53,109 nt of DNA from Bacteroides sp. SM23_62_1 (GTDB lineage: Bacteria > Bacteroidota > Bacteroidia > Bacteroidales > SM23-62). Made by a program: the position numbers and the translations under genes. Positions within the stretch are counted from its first letter, which is position 1. Each line of letters opens with the position of its first letter. The stretch is from positions 1 to 53,109 of the forward strand of contig LJUQ01000003.1 in NCBI GenBank assembly GCA_001304505.1, in the 5' to 3' direction. Shown here piece after piece: positions 1 through 8,620 of the stretch. A model generated the notes under the pieces. That model worked only from the letters and a program-made list of their open reading frames with translations, ran no database searches and had not been told where the DNA came from.

Positions 1-577
1 GTATGAGCTGTCTTCAAAAGTTAACAAAGCAAATGATCCTTTACTTGAAAAAGACTGGAATTACCTTCAGGTGAGTGATCACTTTTATTATATGTGTACA
101 AAGTTCTTCTCAGATGGAGCTGTTCATTCATATTTCAATCCATATGCATCCCCATATGATGCATTCATTAATTATATGAATATTCTGAGTGATTTTGCCA
201 TCAGGGTTAATACAGCTGTTCCCGAATCCGATATTGAGCAGGAGATTGCCAATCTTACAAGTATCATAAAGGAAAAAGACAAATTGATTGAAAAATATTC
301 AGCTGAACTTGAACGATTATCTTCGGATGTGTCTGTTGCTTCGGCAGAAGAATTAAATAAAATATCCTTAAAACCTAAAAAAAGTCATAAACCATCGGTT
401 TCTTCAGTTAAGAAAAAGGTTAGTAAAAAACCAGTCCAATCCACCAAACCTTTAAGGATTGCGCATCCTGAAAAAACAGAAAAGCCCCGAAAAACAAGGA
501 TATCGACATTAAATACTGGTGATACTGCAGGCAAAGAAAGAGTAAAAAAATCAACAGGGATAAAGAATAAAAAGTAA
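1..577 (+). CDS. GH57-family alpha-amylase-like glycoside hydrolase, C-terminal part (5' truncated by window edge)
   Basis: The reading frame is open from the left edge (first full codon at base 2), so the GTG at 71 in the ORF track is only the first start-like codon and not the true start. The segment DHFYYMCTKFFSDG followed by VHSYFNPYASPYDAF resembles the C-terminal end of GH57 alpha-amylases of Bacteroidota, which act on alpha-1,4-glucans such as glycogen or maltodextrins. After it comes a short coiled-coil-like stretch and a Lys/Ser/Pro-rich tail of about 70 residues, probably disordered. The gene ends 42 bp before the synthase-phosphorylase fusion on the same strand, which suggests an operon for glycogen turnover. 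The catalytic part lies outside the window, so the family call rests on the C-terminal motif and on context. The basic tail resembles the one on L21 in this window. Confidence 0.72.
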   Translation, partial: YELSSKVNKANDPLLEKDWNYLQVSDHFYYMCTKFFSDGAVHSYFNPYASPYDAFINYMNILSDFAIRVNTAVPESDIEQEIANLTSIIKEKDKLIEKYSAELERLSSDVSVASAEELNKISLKPKKSHKPSVSSVKKKVSKKPVQSTKPLRIAHPEKTEKPRKTRISTLNTGDTAGKERVKKSTGIKNKK

Positions 578-619
578 TTCCTGAAATCTTATTTTTGGAG
601 CTTAAAATTTACACGAAAC

Positions 620-3600
620 ATGGAAAGAAATAAGCTGGTTCCTGACTATCTTTTTGAAGTCAGCTGGGAGGTATGCAATAAAGTGGGAGGTATCCATACA
701 GTGTTGTCGACAAAAGCAAAGACCCTGAGGGCTGATCTTGACGACAGACATATCCTGATCGGTCCTGATGTCTGGAGGGATTCTGAGGCAAATCCGGAAT
801 TTGAGGAAGATACAAATCTTTACAGGGAGTGGAAGAGAAAAGCCCTTGAAGAGGGGATCAGAATCAGAATAGGACGCTGGAAGATAAGTAGCAGACCTGT
901 TGCAATCCTTTTGGATTTCACCACATATATATCCAGGAAGGATGAAATATTCAGCAAGTTATGGGAAAGCTTCAAGCTGGATTCCATTTCCGGTCAGTGG
1001 GATTACATCGAACCGGCATTGTTTGGTTATGCAGCGGGTAATGTCATAAATAGCTTCATCAACTTTAATCTGAATCCCAGGACGAGCATTGTTGCCCATT
1101 TTCACGAATGGATGACAGGGGCCGGTTTATTATATCTGAAGGAATATGTACCACAGGTAGCGACTGTATTTACAACACATGCAACAGTGATTGGGCGATC
1201 GATTGCAGGAAACCAGCTTCCTCTTTACAGTCGCCTCGATCAGTATGATGGTGATGTAAAGTCGAATGATTTCAATGTCGTTTCAAAGCAATCACTTGAG
1301 AAGCTTGCCGCCCAGAACGCAGATGCTTTTACCACCGTCAGTGAGATTACGGCCAGAGAGTGTACACAGTTTCTGAAAAAGGAGGTGGATATTATCACAC
1401 CGAACGGTTTCGATGATTCATTTGTGCCTCAGGGTGATGATTTTATCCGCAAAAGCCAGGAAGCCAGGGAATTATTACGGAATGTCAGTGAGACAATCCT
1501 TGGATACAGGTTAAAAAATGAACCTTTAATGGTTGCTACTAGTGGGAGATATGAATTCAGAAACAAAGGCCTGGATGTGTTTATTGATGCACTTGGAGAA
1601 CTCAATACTCAGGATCTCACACGTGAAATAATTGCATATATCTGGATCCCTGCACATCATTATGGACCACGAAAAGACCTCCTTGAAGCCCTCGAATCGG
1701 GGAATCTTCTTGATGCTAACGCCTCATGCCAGACACATTACCTTCATAATCCTGAAAATGATCCAATCATTAAGGGGATCATCAAACAGGGACTGGACAA
1801 TAGTCTATCGACGAAAGTCAAAGTAATCTTTGTACCATCTTATCTTCAGGGTAGTGATGGGATCTTCAATAAATCATATTATGATCTCCTTATTGGCATG
1901 GATATTACAGTATTTCCTTCGTATTATGAACCCTGGGGTTATACACCGCTTGAAAGCCTGGCATTCCACATACCTACAATCACTACTTCACTTGCAGGAT
2001 TTGGTCTATGGGTCAGGAAGAATTATCAGAAACCTGAAAATGGCATAACTATTATTGAAAGGGATGATCAGAACTTTGATACAGCGGCTACTTTCATCAT
2101 GAAGTCACTTCTGGACTATAGCAGGTTATCACCTGATCAGACAGAGAAAGCACGCCAATCTGCATATGATATTTCAAGAATGGCATTGTGGACCAATTTC
2201 ATAGAATATTACAAGATAGCTTATGACACTGCTCTTTATATTTCAAAACACCGCACGAATCTCTATTTCGATACCGGCAAGCCTGAGGTGGCAACAGCTC
2301 AGGTCATTTCCAGTAAGCCTGAATGGAAAACATTTGTTGTCGAAGAAAATATACCTGAAAAGCTTAAAGCCCTGGAGGATTTATCCAGAAATCTCTGGTG
2401 GTCTTGGAATCACAATGCCATGGAGCTTTTCAGTTCAATTGATGAGGATTTGTGGGAAGAATCCAACAGGAATCCGATAATATTTCTTCAAAAGATTCCA
2501 CTGGCTCAATTACAAAAGCTCGAGAAGGATCGCGAATTTCTGAAAAGACTGGATCGTATCACCTCAGAGTTCCATGCTTACATGGCTGCAGGAGAAAAAA
2601 AAGAAAGACCCAAAATCGCATATTTTAGTATGGAGTTTGGTCTTCATGATTCTCTGCGTATCTATTCAGGGGGGCTGGGTGTGTTGGCAGGAGATTATCT
2701 GAAAGAGGCAAGTGATTCAAACCGTGATTTGGTAGGAATTGGATTATTGTATAAGTATGGCTACTTCACACAGGTAGTATCGGCCAGTGGGGAGCAGATC
2801 GTGTCCGATGATCCCCAGGACTTCTCAAGTACTCCTGCTCAGCCTGTGAGGAATACAAAAGGTAAGTGGAAGACTATTACAATAAAACTCCCGGGAAGAA
2901 ACCTGCTTGCCAGGATATGGAAAGTTAATGTTGGACGTATTGAGCTGTATCTCCTGGATACTGATTTTGAAGAAAATATCGAACAGGACAGGACGATTAC
3001 CCATTTTCTTTATGGCGGGGATGATGATAACCGTTTCAAACAGGAGTTGCTCCTCGGAGTGGGAGGCATCAGGGCACTTCATGTATTGAACATCATTCCT
3101 GATCTTTATCACAGCAATGAAGGTCATTCGGCATTTATCGGACTGGAAAGATTAAGGGAGATCATTCAGAAAAATAATTTGAAATTCCAGGAAGCCCTGG
3201 AGGTTGTCCGTGCATCTACCCTTTTTACCACACATACGCCTGTGCCTGCCGGCCATGATACCTTTGATGAAGGCCTGGTCAGGACTTATCTGGCACATTA
3301 TCCTGACCGGCTCGGGATTACATGGAACCATATGATACAACTGGGGAAATTAAATCCCGACGATAAAAATGAACGGTTCTCCATGAGTTATCTGGCCATC
3401 AATCTTTCACAGGAAGTCAATGGAGTTAGCCGACTTCATGGAACAGTCGCCCAGAAGATGTTTTCTGATATCTGGAAAGGCTATACAGCAGATGAGTTGT
3501 ATATCGGTTATGTAACAAATGGTGTTCATGTACCTACCTGGATGGCCAGGGGATGGATTGATCTGTATACTGCACGACTCGATGAAGAATTTATTATGAA

Positions 3601-4855
3601 GCAATATGAAAAGGATACCTGGGGAAAAATATACAAGGTTCCTGACCAGTATATCTGGGATTTACGAAATCAGCAACGGGAAAAACTTATCGGGTTTATC
3701 AAGAGCAGCCTTAAAAATGCCATGGTTAAGAGACTGGAGAATCCGAGAATCATAATGGAAGCTGAAGAAAAATTCAGGGGCGATATTCTGACTATAGGTT
3801 TTGCCAGGCGTTTTGCAACCTATAAAAGAGCATATCTACTATTTCGTGATCCTGAAAGACTGGCATCCATTGTTAATCATTCTGACAGACCGGTACAATT
3901 TGTTTTTGCCGGCAAAGCTCATCCGAGAGATAAGGCGGGACAGGATCTTATCCGGATGGTTGTTGAAATGTCGAAAAGACCGGAATTCACTGGCAGAATT
4001 ATCTTTTTGCAGAATTATGATATCAGCCTGGCACAAAAACTGGTTCAGGGAATGGATATCTGGCTGAATACACCTACCCGTCCACTGGAAGCCTCCGGAA
4101 CAAGTGGTCAGAAGGTAATTATGAATGGGGGATTACATTTCAGCGTTCTTGACGGCTGGTGGGCAGAAGGCTATGTCGAAGGCGCAGGATGGGCCATTCC
4201 TGAAGAAAGAACCTACGATAGCCAGGATTATCAGGATGAACTTGATGCTGAAACAATTTATACACTTCTGGAAGATGAAATAGCACCGGCATTCTATACA
4301 AGGAATGATGATGGAATTCCTGAAAGATGGATCCAATTTATTAAAAAATCAATTGCTGAAATAGCACCGAATTTTACCATGAACAGAATGCTGATGGATT
4401 ACGAACAGAAATACTATCTAAAATTATTTGAGCGATCCGTTAAGATGCGTGCAAATGACTATCAGCTTGCAACGGAAATAACGAAGTGGAAGAAACAGAT
4501 TACACATGCATGGAATAATATTATGATTTTATCTTTTCAACATCCTGATATTTCAAGAACATCTGTGACACTTGGGAATGCATATAATGCAGAAGTGACC
4601 ATTGATCTTAATGGATTATCACCAGATGAAATAGGTGTTGAAGTAGTAATCAGGAACTTTGGACCGGGTGATCAATGTATAAAACAAACCTGCTCGATTG
4701 AACTCAAGATGCAGAGTATAATTAATGGAACGGCTTTATATTCCGGGGCTATCACTCCTGTTAAACCAGGTGTATTTGAGTACGGGATCAGGATATTTCC
4801 GAAACATAAAGACTTGCCTCACAGACAGGATTTCGCACTTGTAAAATGGGTATAG
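620..4855 (+). CDS. Fused glycogen synthase (GT3-like) and alpha-glucan phosphorylase (GT35)
   Basis: This is a 1411-aa two-enzyme protein. Residues about 8-550 look like a GT3, eukaryote-type, glycogen synthase: KVGGIHTVLSTKA near the N-terminus, HFHEWMTGAGLL near 160, TTHATVIGRSIAGN, and YYEPWGYTPLES near 432, the conserved Glu loop of retaining GT-B enzymes. From about 567 a phosphorylase begins with a DUF3417-like module (LEDLSRNLWWSWNHNAM), then YSGGLGVLAGDYLKEASD, NEGHSAF, TTHTPVPAGHDTF, VTNGVHVPTW, FARRFATYKRA and EASGTSGQKVIMNGG. The Lys of GQKV (about K1165) should bind pyridoxal phosphate. The protein would extend glucan chains from a sugar nucleotide and release glucose-1-phosphate from them, in the cytoplasm. 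Upstream lies a GH57 gene and downstream, convergent, GlgB. Fusions of this kind occur in Bacteroidota as far as I recall. The ATG start is directly followed by the conserved N-terminus. Confidence 0.93.
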   Translation: MERNKLVPDYLFEVSWEVCNKVGGIHTVLSTKAKTLRADLDDRHILIGPDVWRDSEANPEFEEDTNLYREWKRKALEEGIRIRIGRWKISSRPVAILLDFTTYISRKDEIFSKLWESFKLDSISGQWDYIEPALFGYAAGNVINSFINFNLNPRTSIVAHFHEWMTGAGLLYLKEYVPQVATVFTTHATVIGRSIAGNQLPLYSRLDQYDGDVKSNDFNVVSKQSLEKLAAQNADAFTTVSEITARECTQFLKKEVDIITPNGFDDSFVPQGDDFIRKSQEARELLRNVSETILGYRLKNEPLMVATSGRYEFRNKGLDVFIDALGELNTQDLTREIIAYIWIPAHHYGPRKDLLEALESGNLLDANASCQTHYLHNPENDPIIKGIIKQGLDNSLSTKVKVIFVPSYLQGSDGIFNKSYYDLLIGMDITVFPSYYEPWGYTPLESLAFHIPTITTSLAGFGLWVRKNYQKPENGITIIERDDQNFDTAATFIMKSLLDYSRLSPDQTEKARQSAYDISRMALWTNFIEYYKIAYDTALYISKHRTNLYFDTGKPEVATAQVISSKPEWKTFVVEENIPEKLKALEDLSRNLWWSWNHNAMELFSSIDEDLWEESNRNPIIFLQKIPLAQLQKLEKDREFLKRLDRITSEFHAYMAAGEKKERPKIAYFSMEFGLHDSLRIYSGGLGVLAGDYLKEASDSNRDLVGIGLLYKYGYFTQVVSASGEQIVSDDPQDFSSTPAQPVRNTKGKWKTITIKLPGRNLLARIWKVNVGRIELYLLDTDFEENIEQDRTITHFLYGGDDDNRFKQELLLGVGGIRALHVLNIIPDLYHSNEGHSAFIGLERLREIIQKNNLKFQEALEVVRASTLFTTHTPVPAGHDTFDEGLVRTYLAHYPDRLGITWNHMIQLGKLNPDDKNERFSMSYLAINLSQEVNGVSRLHGTVAQKMFSDIWKGYTADELYIGYVTNGVHVPTWMARGWIDLYTARLDEEFIMKQYEKDTWGKIYKVPDQYIWDLRNQQREKLIGFIKSSLKNAMVKRLENPRIIMEAEEKFRGDILTIGFARRFATYKRAYLLFRDPERLASIVNHSDRPVQFVFAGKAHPRDKAGQDLIRMVVEMSKRPEFTGRIIFLQNYDISLAQKLVQGMDIWLNTPTRPLEASGTSGQKVIMNGGLHFSVLDGWWAEGYVEGAGWAIPEERTYDSQDYQDELDAETIYTLLEDEIAPAFYTRNDDGIPERWIQFIKKSIAEIAPNFTMNRMLMDYEQKYYLKLFERSVKMRANDYQLATEITKWKKQITHAWNNIMILSFQHPDISRTSVTLGNAYNAEVTIDLNGLSPDEIGVEVVIRNFGPGDQCIKQTCSIELKMQSIINGTALYSGAITPVKPGVFEYGIRIFPKHKDLPHRQDFALVKWV

Positions 4856-4927
4856 AATAATTTGAATATTTAACGTTTTATGCTATTGGATAATGTAAAT
4901 TGTTGAAGATAAAACTTCCATAAAAAG

Positions 4928-4944
4928 CAGGGCCGCCGGCGCTG
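4928..4944. repeat. Isolated GC-rich palindromic core, related to the 5.0-kb element
   Basis: CAGGGCCGCCGGCGCTG is a compact imperfect palindrome in otherwise AT-rich sequence. Its 11-mer GCCGCCGGCGC is identical to the centre of the full palindromic element at 5028-5038, only about 95 bp away. It looks like a relic or a simplified copy of that element. No function is known to me. Confidence 0.5.
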
Positions 4945-4967
4945 TCTCATGTAAATTTAATTAATAA

Positions 4968-5089
4968 TAACGCGTTGTGCGGTTAAATAATGCATGATAA
5001 TGAATATTATATTTTATATCAGGCCGTGCCGCCGGCGCGGCCTGATATAAATCTGATTAACAATATGATCGTCTATAACAACACAACAC
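4968..5089. repeat. Palindromic MITE-like element, copy 1 (about 120 bp)
   Basis: The element begins TAACGCGTTGTG and ends near CACAACAC. Its centre is a strong hairpin, TTTATATCAGGCCG paired with CGGCCTGATATAAA (5013-5026 and 5038-5051, 14 bp). A second copy lies at 10275-10400 and matches over most of its length. It sits in the convergent gap between the glycogen fusion gene and glgB, so its hairpin could affect mRNA 3' ends. There is no coding potential and no T-run. It may be a miniature mobile element or an extended REP-like repeat. Confidence 0.75.
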
Positions 5090-5154
5090 TTTTAATAATA
5101 ATATCGCCGTAATGGTACAATGCGTTTGAATATTTAATAAAGTTTTTTCAAAAA

Positions 5155-7173
5155 TTAATTACCATATACCCTCCTGGTAACAATTCTTTTAAAAACCAAT
5201 GCTGATCTGGCAGGAAGATAAACCTTGATCATATGTCTTGGTGCCGTGGAGTAATCAGGAAAGGAATAAAAAATCATTGAAGTGTCAACCAGTCCCTGTC
5301 CACCAAATTCACCTGCATCCGTGTTCAGAACAATTTGATACTTGCCGGGTTCGACAGCAAAACCATAATCTGTGAACGACTTTTGCGGATTAAAATTAAA
5401 CGCAAAAATCAACAGACCGCGTTCAAAAAACAGTACCTGGTCTCCCTGGTTAGCAGTAATCAGACGTGGCCACTGTTCATGAAGAATATTTTCTTTTGTA
5501 ATCAATGAAATCATCTCCCTGTCAAAAGCTCCAAGGAATTTATATCTCAGATCGGGATGGTCAATAAGGTTCCATTGCCGGCGGGCATAATGATATGACC
5601 AGTTATTTCCTTCTCTCGGAAAGTCTATCCATTCAGGATGTCCGAATTCATTTCCCATAAAATTGAGGTATCCACCTCCCGATGTGGCAATCGTAATTAA
5701 CCTGATCATTTTGTGCAGAGAAATACCCCTGTCAATGATCAGATTTGTACTTGACAGGTTCATATAATCATACATTTCCTTATCCATCAGGCGGAAGATA
5801 ATTGTTTTATCTCCAACAAGGGCCTGGTCGTGAGATTCTGCGTATGAAATAGTTTTTTCATCATCCCTTTTACGGGTCAGTTCATAGTATAATTCTGAAA
5901 TATCCCATGATTCATCCTGCCGTTCTTTGATAATTTTTATCCAATAATCAGGTGTACCCATTGCCAGGCGGTAGTCAAAACCTATACCACCGTCGTCAAA
6001 AGAAGTTGCCAGCCCGGGCATCCCGCTCATTTCTTCAGCAATGGTAATGGATCCCGGATTTACCTGTTTGATCAGCCTGTTTGCCAGCATAAGATATTGA
6101 ATGGCATCTTCGTCCTGCTGACCATCGAAATACATTTCGTAGCTGGTAAAGTCTCTTGAAAGTCCGTGATCAAGATAAAGCATGCTGGTAACCCCGTCGA
6201 AGCGAAAGCCATCAAATCTGAATTCTTCCAGCCAATATCTGCAATTTGAGAGCAGGAAATGAAGAACCTCGTTCTTCCCGTAATTAAAGCAGAGAGAATC
6301 CCATGCAATATGATCCCTGCGGGGTCCATCATGAAAGTACTGGTAGGGCGTTCCATCAAACCTGGCCAGTCCCTCGACTTCATTTTTTACCGAATGTGAA
6401 TGAACGAGATCCATGATCACCGCTATTCCTTCCTGATGTGCTGCATCGATAAGTTCCTTCAATTCATCGGGTGTACCAAAGCGTGATGAGGGAGCGAAAA
6501 AACTGGATACATGATAGCCAAAAGATCCATAATAGGGATGTTCCTGAACAGCCATCAATTGAATGGTATTATAACCTCCTTTAATAATACGTGGAAGAAC
6601 ATTCTGTCTGAATTCATTAAAAGTAGCCACCCTGCATTCTTCAGAGGCCATACCAATGTGAGTTTCATAGATTATGGGAGGACGGGCCGACATATTGATC
6701 CAGTCTTTCTTCCTGGTATAGGATTTTTCAGGTGCCCAGACCTGTGCATTGAACATCAATGTATCCCTGTCCTGAACGACACGGTTCGCCCAGGCTGGAA
6801 TTCGGTTGCCCTGATCTCCTTTCCAGTGAACAGATAAACGATAAAGATTACCATGCTTTAATTTATCCAGGGGAAGTTTGATTTCCCAGTTTCCATAACC
6901 TTTCTTTTCCATCATGTAATCTGGAGTTTCATCCCAATTGTTGAATTCCCCTATCAGATATATTTTTTCAGCATTCGGTGCCCATTCTCTGAAGATCCAG
7001 CCATCAGTCTCCCTGTGCATCCCAAAAAATAAATGTCCTGATGCAAAGTCTTTTAAACTTGTTGCTTTTCCAACGAGTTCTGATTCTTTGTGCATTGCCC
7101 TCTCATGACGATCCGAAATTCGTCTTGAAAAAGGTTCCAGCCATGGATCATTACGGACAATATTCAATTTCAT
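5155..7173 (-). CDS. glgB: 1,4-alpha-glucan branching enzyme (GH13)
   Basis: This 672-aa cytoplasmic enzyme cuts alpha-1,4-glucan and re-attaches the piece through an alpha-1,6 bond to make branched glycogen. Residues about 45-105 form a CBM48-like domain (FREWAPNAEKIYLIGEFNNW). The GH13 barrel follows with region I VIMDLVHSHSVKNE (about 253), region II GFRFDGVTSMLY holding the catalytic Asp (about 327), region III TIAEEMSGMPG holding the acid Glu (about 381), and region IV YAESHDQALVGDK. The length and the YAESHDQ form resemble the eukaryote-like branch of the family. It is convergent with the synthase-phosphorylase gene, and the 300-bp gap between them is filled with palindromic repeats. 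Start ATG at 7173 gives the N-terminus MKLNIVRNDPWLEPF, usual for this group. Confidence 0.93.
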   Translation of the reverse strand: MKLNIVRNDPWLEPFSRRISDRHERAMHKESELVGKATSLKDFASGHLFFGMHRETDGWIFREWAPNAEKIYLIGEFNNWDETPDYMMEKKGYGNWEIKLPLDKLKHGNLYRLSVHWKGDQGNRIPAWANRVVQDRDTLMFNAQVWAPEKSYTRKKDWINMSARPPIIYETHIGMASEECRVATFNEFRQNVLPRIIKGGYNTIQLMAVQEHPYYGSFGYHVSSFFAPSSRFGTPDELKELIDAAHQEGIAVIMDLVHSHSVKNEVEGLARFDGTPYQYFHDGPRRDHIAWDSLCFNYGKNEVLHFLLSNCRYWLEEFRFDGFRFDGVTSMLYLDHGLSRDFTSYEMYFDGQQDEDAIQYLMLANRLIKQVNPGSITIAEEMSGMPGLATSFDDGGIGFDYRLAMGTPDYWIKIIKERQDESWDISELYYELTRKRDDEKTISYAESHDQALVGDKTIIFRLMDKEMYDYMNLSSTNLIIDRGISLHKMIRLITIATSGGGYLNFMGNEFGHPEWIDFPREGNNWSYHYARRQWNLIDHPDLRYKFLGAFDREMISLITKENILHEQWPRLITANQGDQVLFFERGLLIFAFNFNPQKSFTDYGFAVEPGKYQIVLNTDAGEFGGQGLVDTSMIFYSFPDYSTAPRHMIKVYLPARSALVFKRIVTRRVYGN

Positions 7174-7512
7174 AAAATCCGGTGCTTGAATAATGTTCAG
7201 AATTCAAACATCAGTGATAATCTGAAAAATATTCCAGAGTATAAGAATATCTAATCTGCATGAAATTTAAACAATTTCTGTTGATTATGCTTAGCCTTCT
7301 TTTATTTCCTTTCTCACAGCAGATCCTAACTTCCTTAGTTTTAGCCTCAGCCATAGCCTTATTTTTTCCCGTCAGCTGAAGCTGAAATCAATTGATGCTG
7401 AGAACGGGAATCAGACTTTCTCACCATGACCTGGCTAAAAATACCAGTTATTTCTTATTCAGCTGAGACAGATCAATTTTTATTATTTTTGCAATTCTGT
7501 TTTCGGAGAGTT
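7174..7512. other. Intergenic region between divergent glgB and ribF
   Basis: No supported gene. A 39-codon ORF at 7260-7379 on the plus strand encodes a hydrophobic peptide, but it runs through AGCCTTAG-like low-complexity sequence and has no visible partner, so I do not call it. The ribF promoter element lies near the right end. Confidence 0.5.
7484..7491 (+). promoter_or_regulatory. Bacteroidota -7 promoter element for ribF
   Basis: TATTTTTG matches the TAnnTTTG consensus exactly. No clear TTTG lies 19-21 bp upstream. It falls inside the first part of the ORF-track reading frame, so that long version cannot be translated from this promoter. This favours the GTG at 7513, about 20 bp downstream, as the ribF start. 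Confidence 0.5.
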
Positions 7513-8469
7513 GTGCAAATACATTATAACATTGAAAATTTCAAATCAAGGAATCCGGTAGTTACAGTTGGGATCTTTGATGGTGTTCACAGAGGCCACA
7601 AGTATATCATTAACAGGTTGATTGAAATTGCAGAAGTGAAAGGAGGCGAATCTGTGGTCATCACTCTGTGGCCCCATCCAAGACATGTTCTGAATCATGA
7701 TCCCTCCCTGACAAGGCTAATTACTACCCTTGATGAAAAAATTCAGATACTGTCAGAATTTGACATAAGTCACCTGGTTATCCTTGATTTCACGCATGAA
7801 TTCAGCAGGTTGTTATCCCATGAATTTATCAAAAATATACTTGTGGATAAGATCGGGATTAAGCACCTGGTTGTTGGTTATAATCATCGTTTTGGCAATG
7901 ATCGTGAAGGAGATATTCTGCGCTTGCAGAATCATGCCAGTAAACATCATTTTACCGTCGAGCAACTTTTATCATACGGGAACGGACAACAGATTATCAG
8001 CTCTTCCCTAATCAGGGATGCCTTGTTAAATGGTGACATCAGGACAGCCAATGAATCACTCGGTCACCGGTTTTTCATATCCGGCAAAGTCATTGGAGGG
8101 AGTCGTATTGGAAGATCAATTGGTTTTCCAACGGCAAATATAAGATCGGAACATCCATTGAAACTACTACCAAAAGATGGGGTATATGCTGCGAAAGTCC
8201 TGATAAGGGATACCTGGCATTTTGGTATGCTGAATATTGGGATTCGGCCAACTATAAATGATAATCCTGAGCACAAAACCATCGAAGTGCATATAATTGA
8301 TTTTGACAAAGATATTTATAACCAGCAGGTTCGAATTGATCTGGAGGAAAGAATCAGGGATGAAATGAAATTTGCTACAGTTGATATGCTTCGTGATCAA
8401 CTACTTAAGGATAAAAAAGTTGCTCTGGAAGTTTTCAAAAGGCTGGATACGGGGAAAGGCAATACCTAG
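7513..8469 (+). CDS. ribF: Bifunctional riboflavin kinase / FAD synthetase
   Basis: The enzyme phosphorylates riboflavin to FMN and then adenylylates FMN to FAD in the cytoplasm. The N-terminal nucleotidyltransferase domain shows VVTVGIFDGVHRGHKYII, HPRHVL and a long stretch ending SSSLIRDALLNGD. The C-terminal kinase domain shows GGSRIGRSIGFPTANI and MLNIGIRPTIND with a later EVHIIDFDKDIY. I place the start at GTG 7513, giving 318 aa, because the family begins within about 15 residues of the FDGVHRGH motif and because the upstream extension in the ORF track overlaps a -7 promoter element. GGAG-like bases lie just before the GTG. It stands alone, upstream of ahcY with a hairpin repeat between them. 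There is no FMN riboswitch visible. Confidence 0.93.
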   Translation: MQIHYNIENFKSRNPVVTVGIFDGVHRGHKYIINRLIEIAEVKGGESVVITLWPHPRHVLNHDPSLTRLITTLDEKIQILSEFDISHLVILDFTHEFSRLLSHEFIKNILVDKIGIKHLVVGYNHRFGNDREGDILRLQNHASKHHFTVEQLLSYGNGQQIISSSLIRDALLNGDIRTANESLGHRFFISGKVIGGSRIGRSIGFPTANIRSEHPLKLLPKDGVYAAKVLIRDTWHFGMLNIGIRPTINDNPEHKTIEVHIIDFDKDIYNQQVRIDLEERIRDEMKFATVDMLRDQLLKDKKVALEVFKRLDTGKGNT

Positions 8470-8507
8470 AATAAAAAGATTCCGGTATGGGAATTATAAG
8501 TAACTTT

Positions 8508-8570
8508 GTACTCACCCCCCTTATTATTCCCCCCTCTTTCCCGAGAGAGGGGGGCCAGGGGGGTGAGTAC
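8508..8570. repeat. C-rich/G-rich inverted repeat (copy 1)
   Basis: GTACTCACCCCCCT pairs perfectly with AGGGGGGTGAGTAC, and an inner CCCCCCTCT/AGAGGGGGG stem extends the fold. A degenerate homologue lies at 42862-42920 inside the trp operon, and a shorter C-rich hairpin is at 45604. It has no T-run, so it is unlikely to be a simple terminator. It lies between ribF and ahcY. Confidence 0.8.
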
Positions 8571-8620
8571 ATAAGTATAGGAATAAGTCTTTAAAGAAGC
8601 ACATCAAGTCAATAATTATT

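Noticed and set aside
7260-7379. 39-codon hydrophobic ORF before ribF
   Set aside because: It runs through low-complexity AGCCTTAG-like sequence, has no coupled gene, and could be chance in AT-rich DNA.
8470-8620. SAH riboswitch upstream of ahcY
   Set aside because: The only structure is a C/G-rich hairpin that has a homologue in the trp operon, so it is a dispersed repeat and not an ahcY-specific aptamer.
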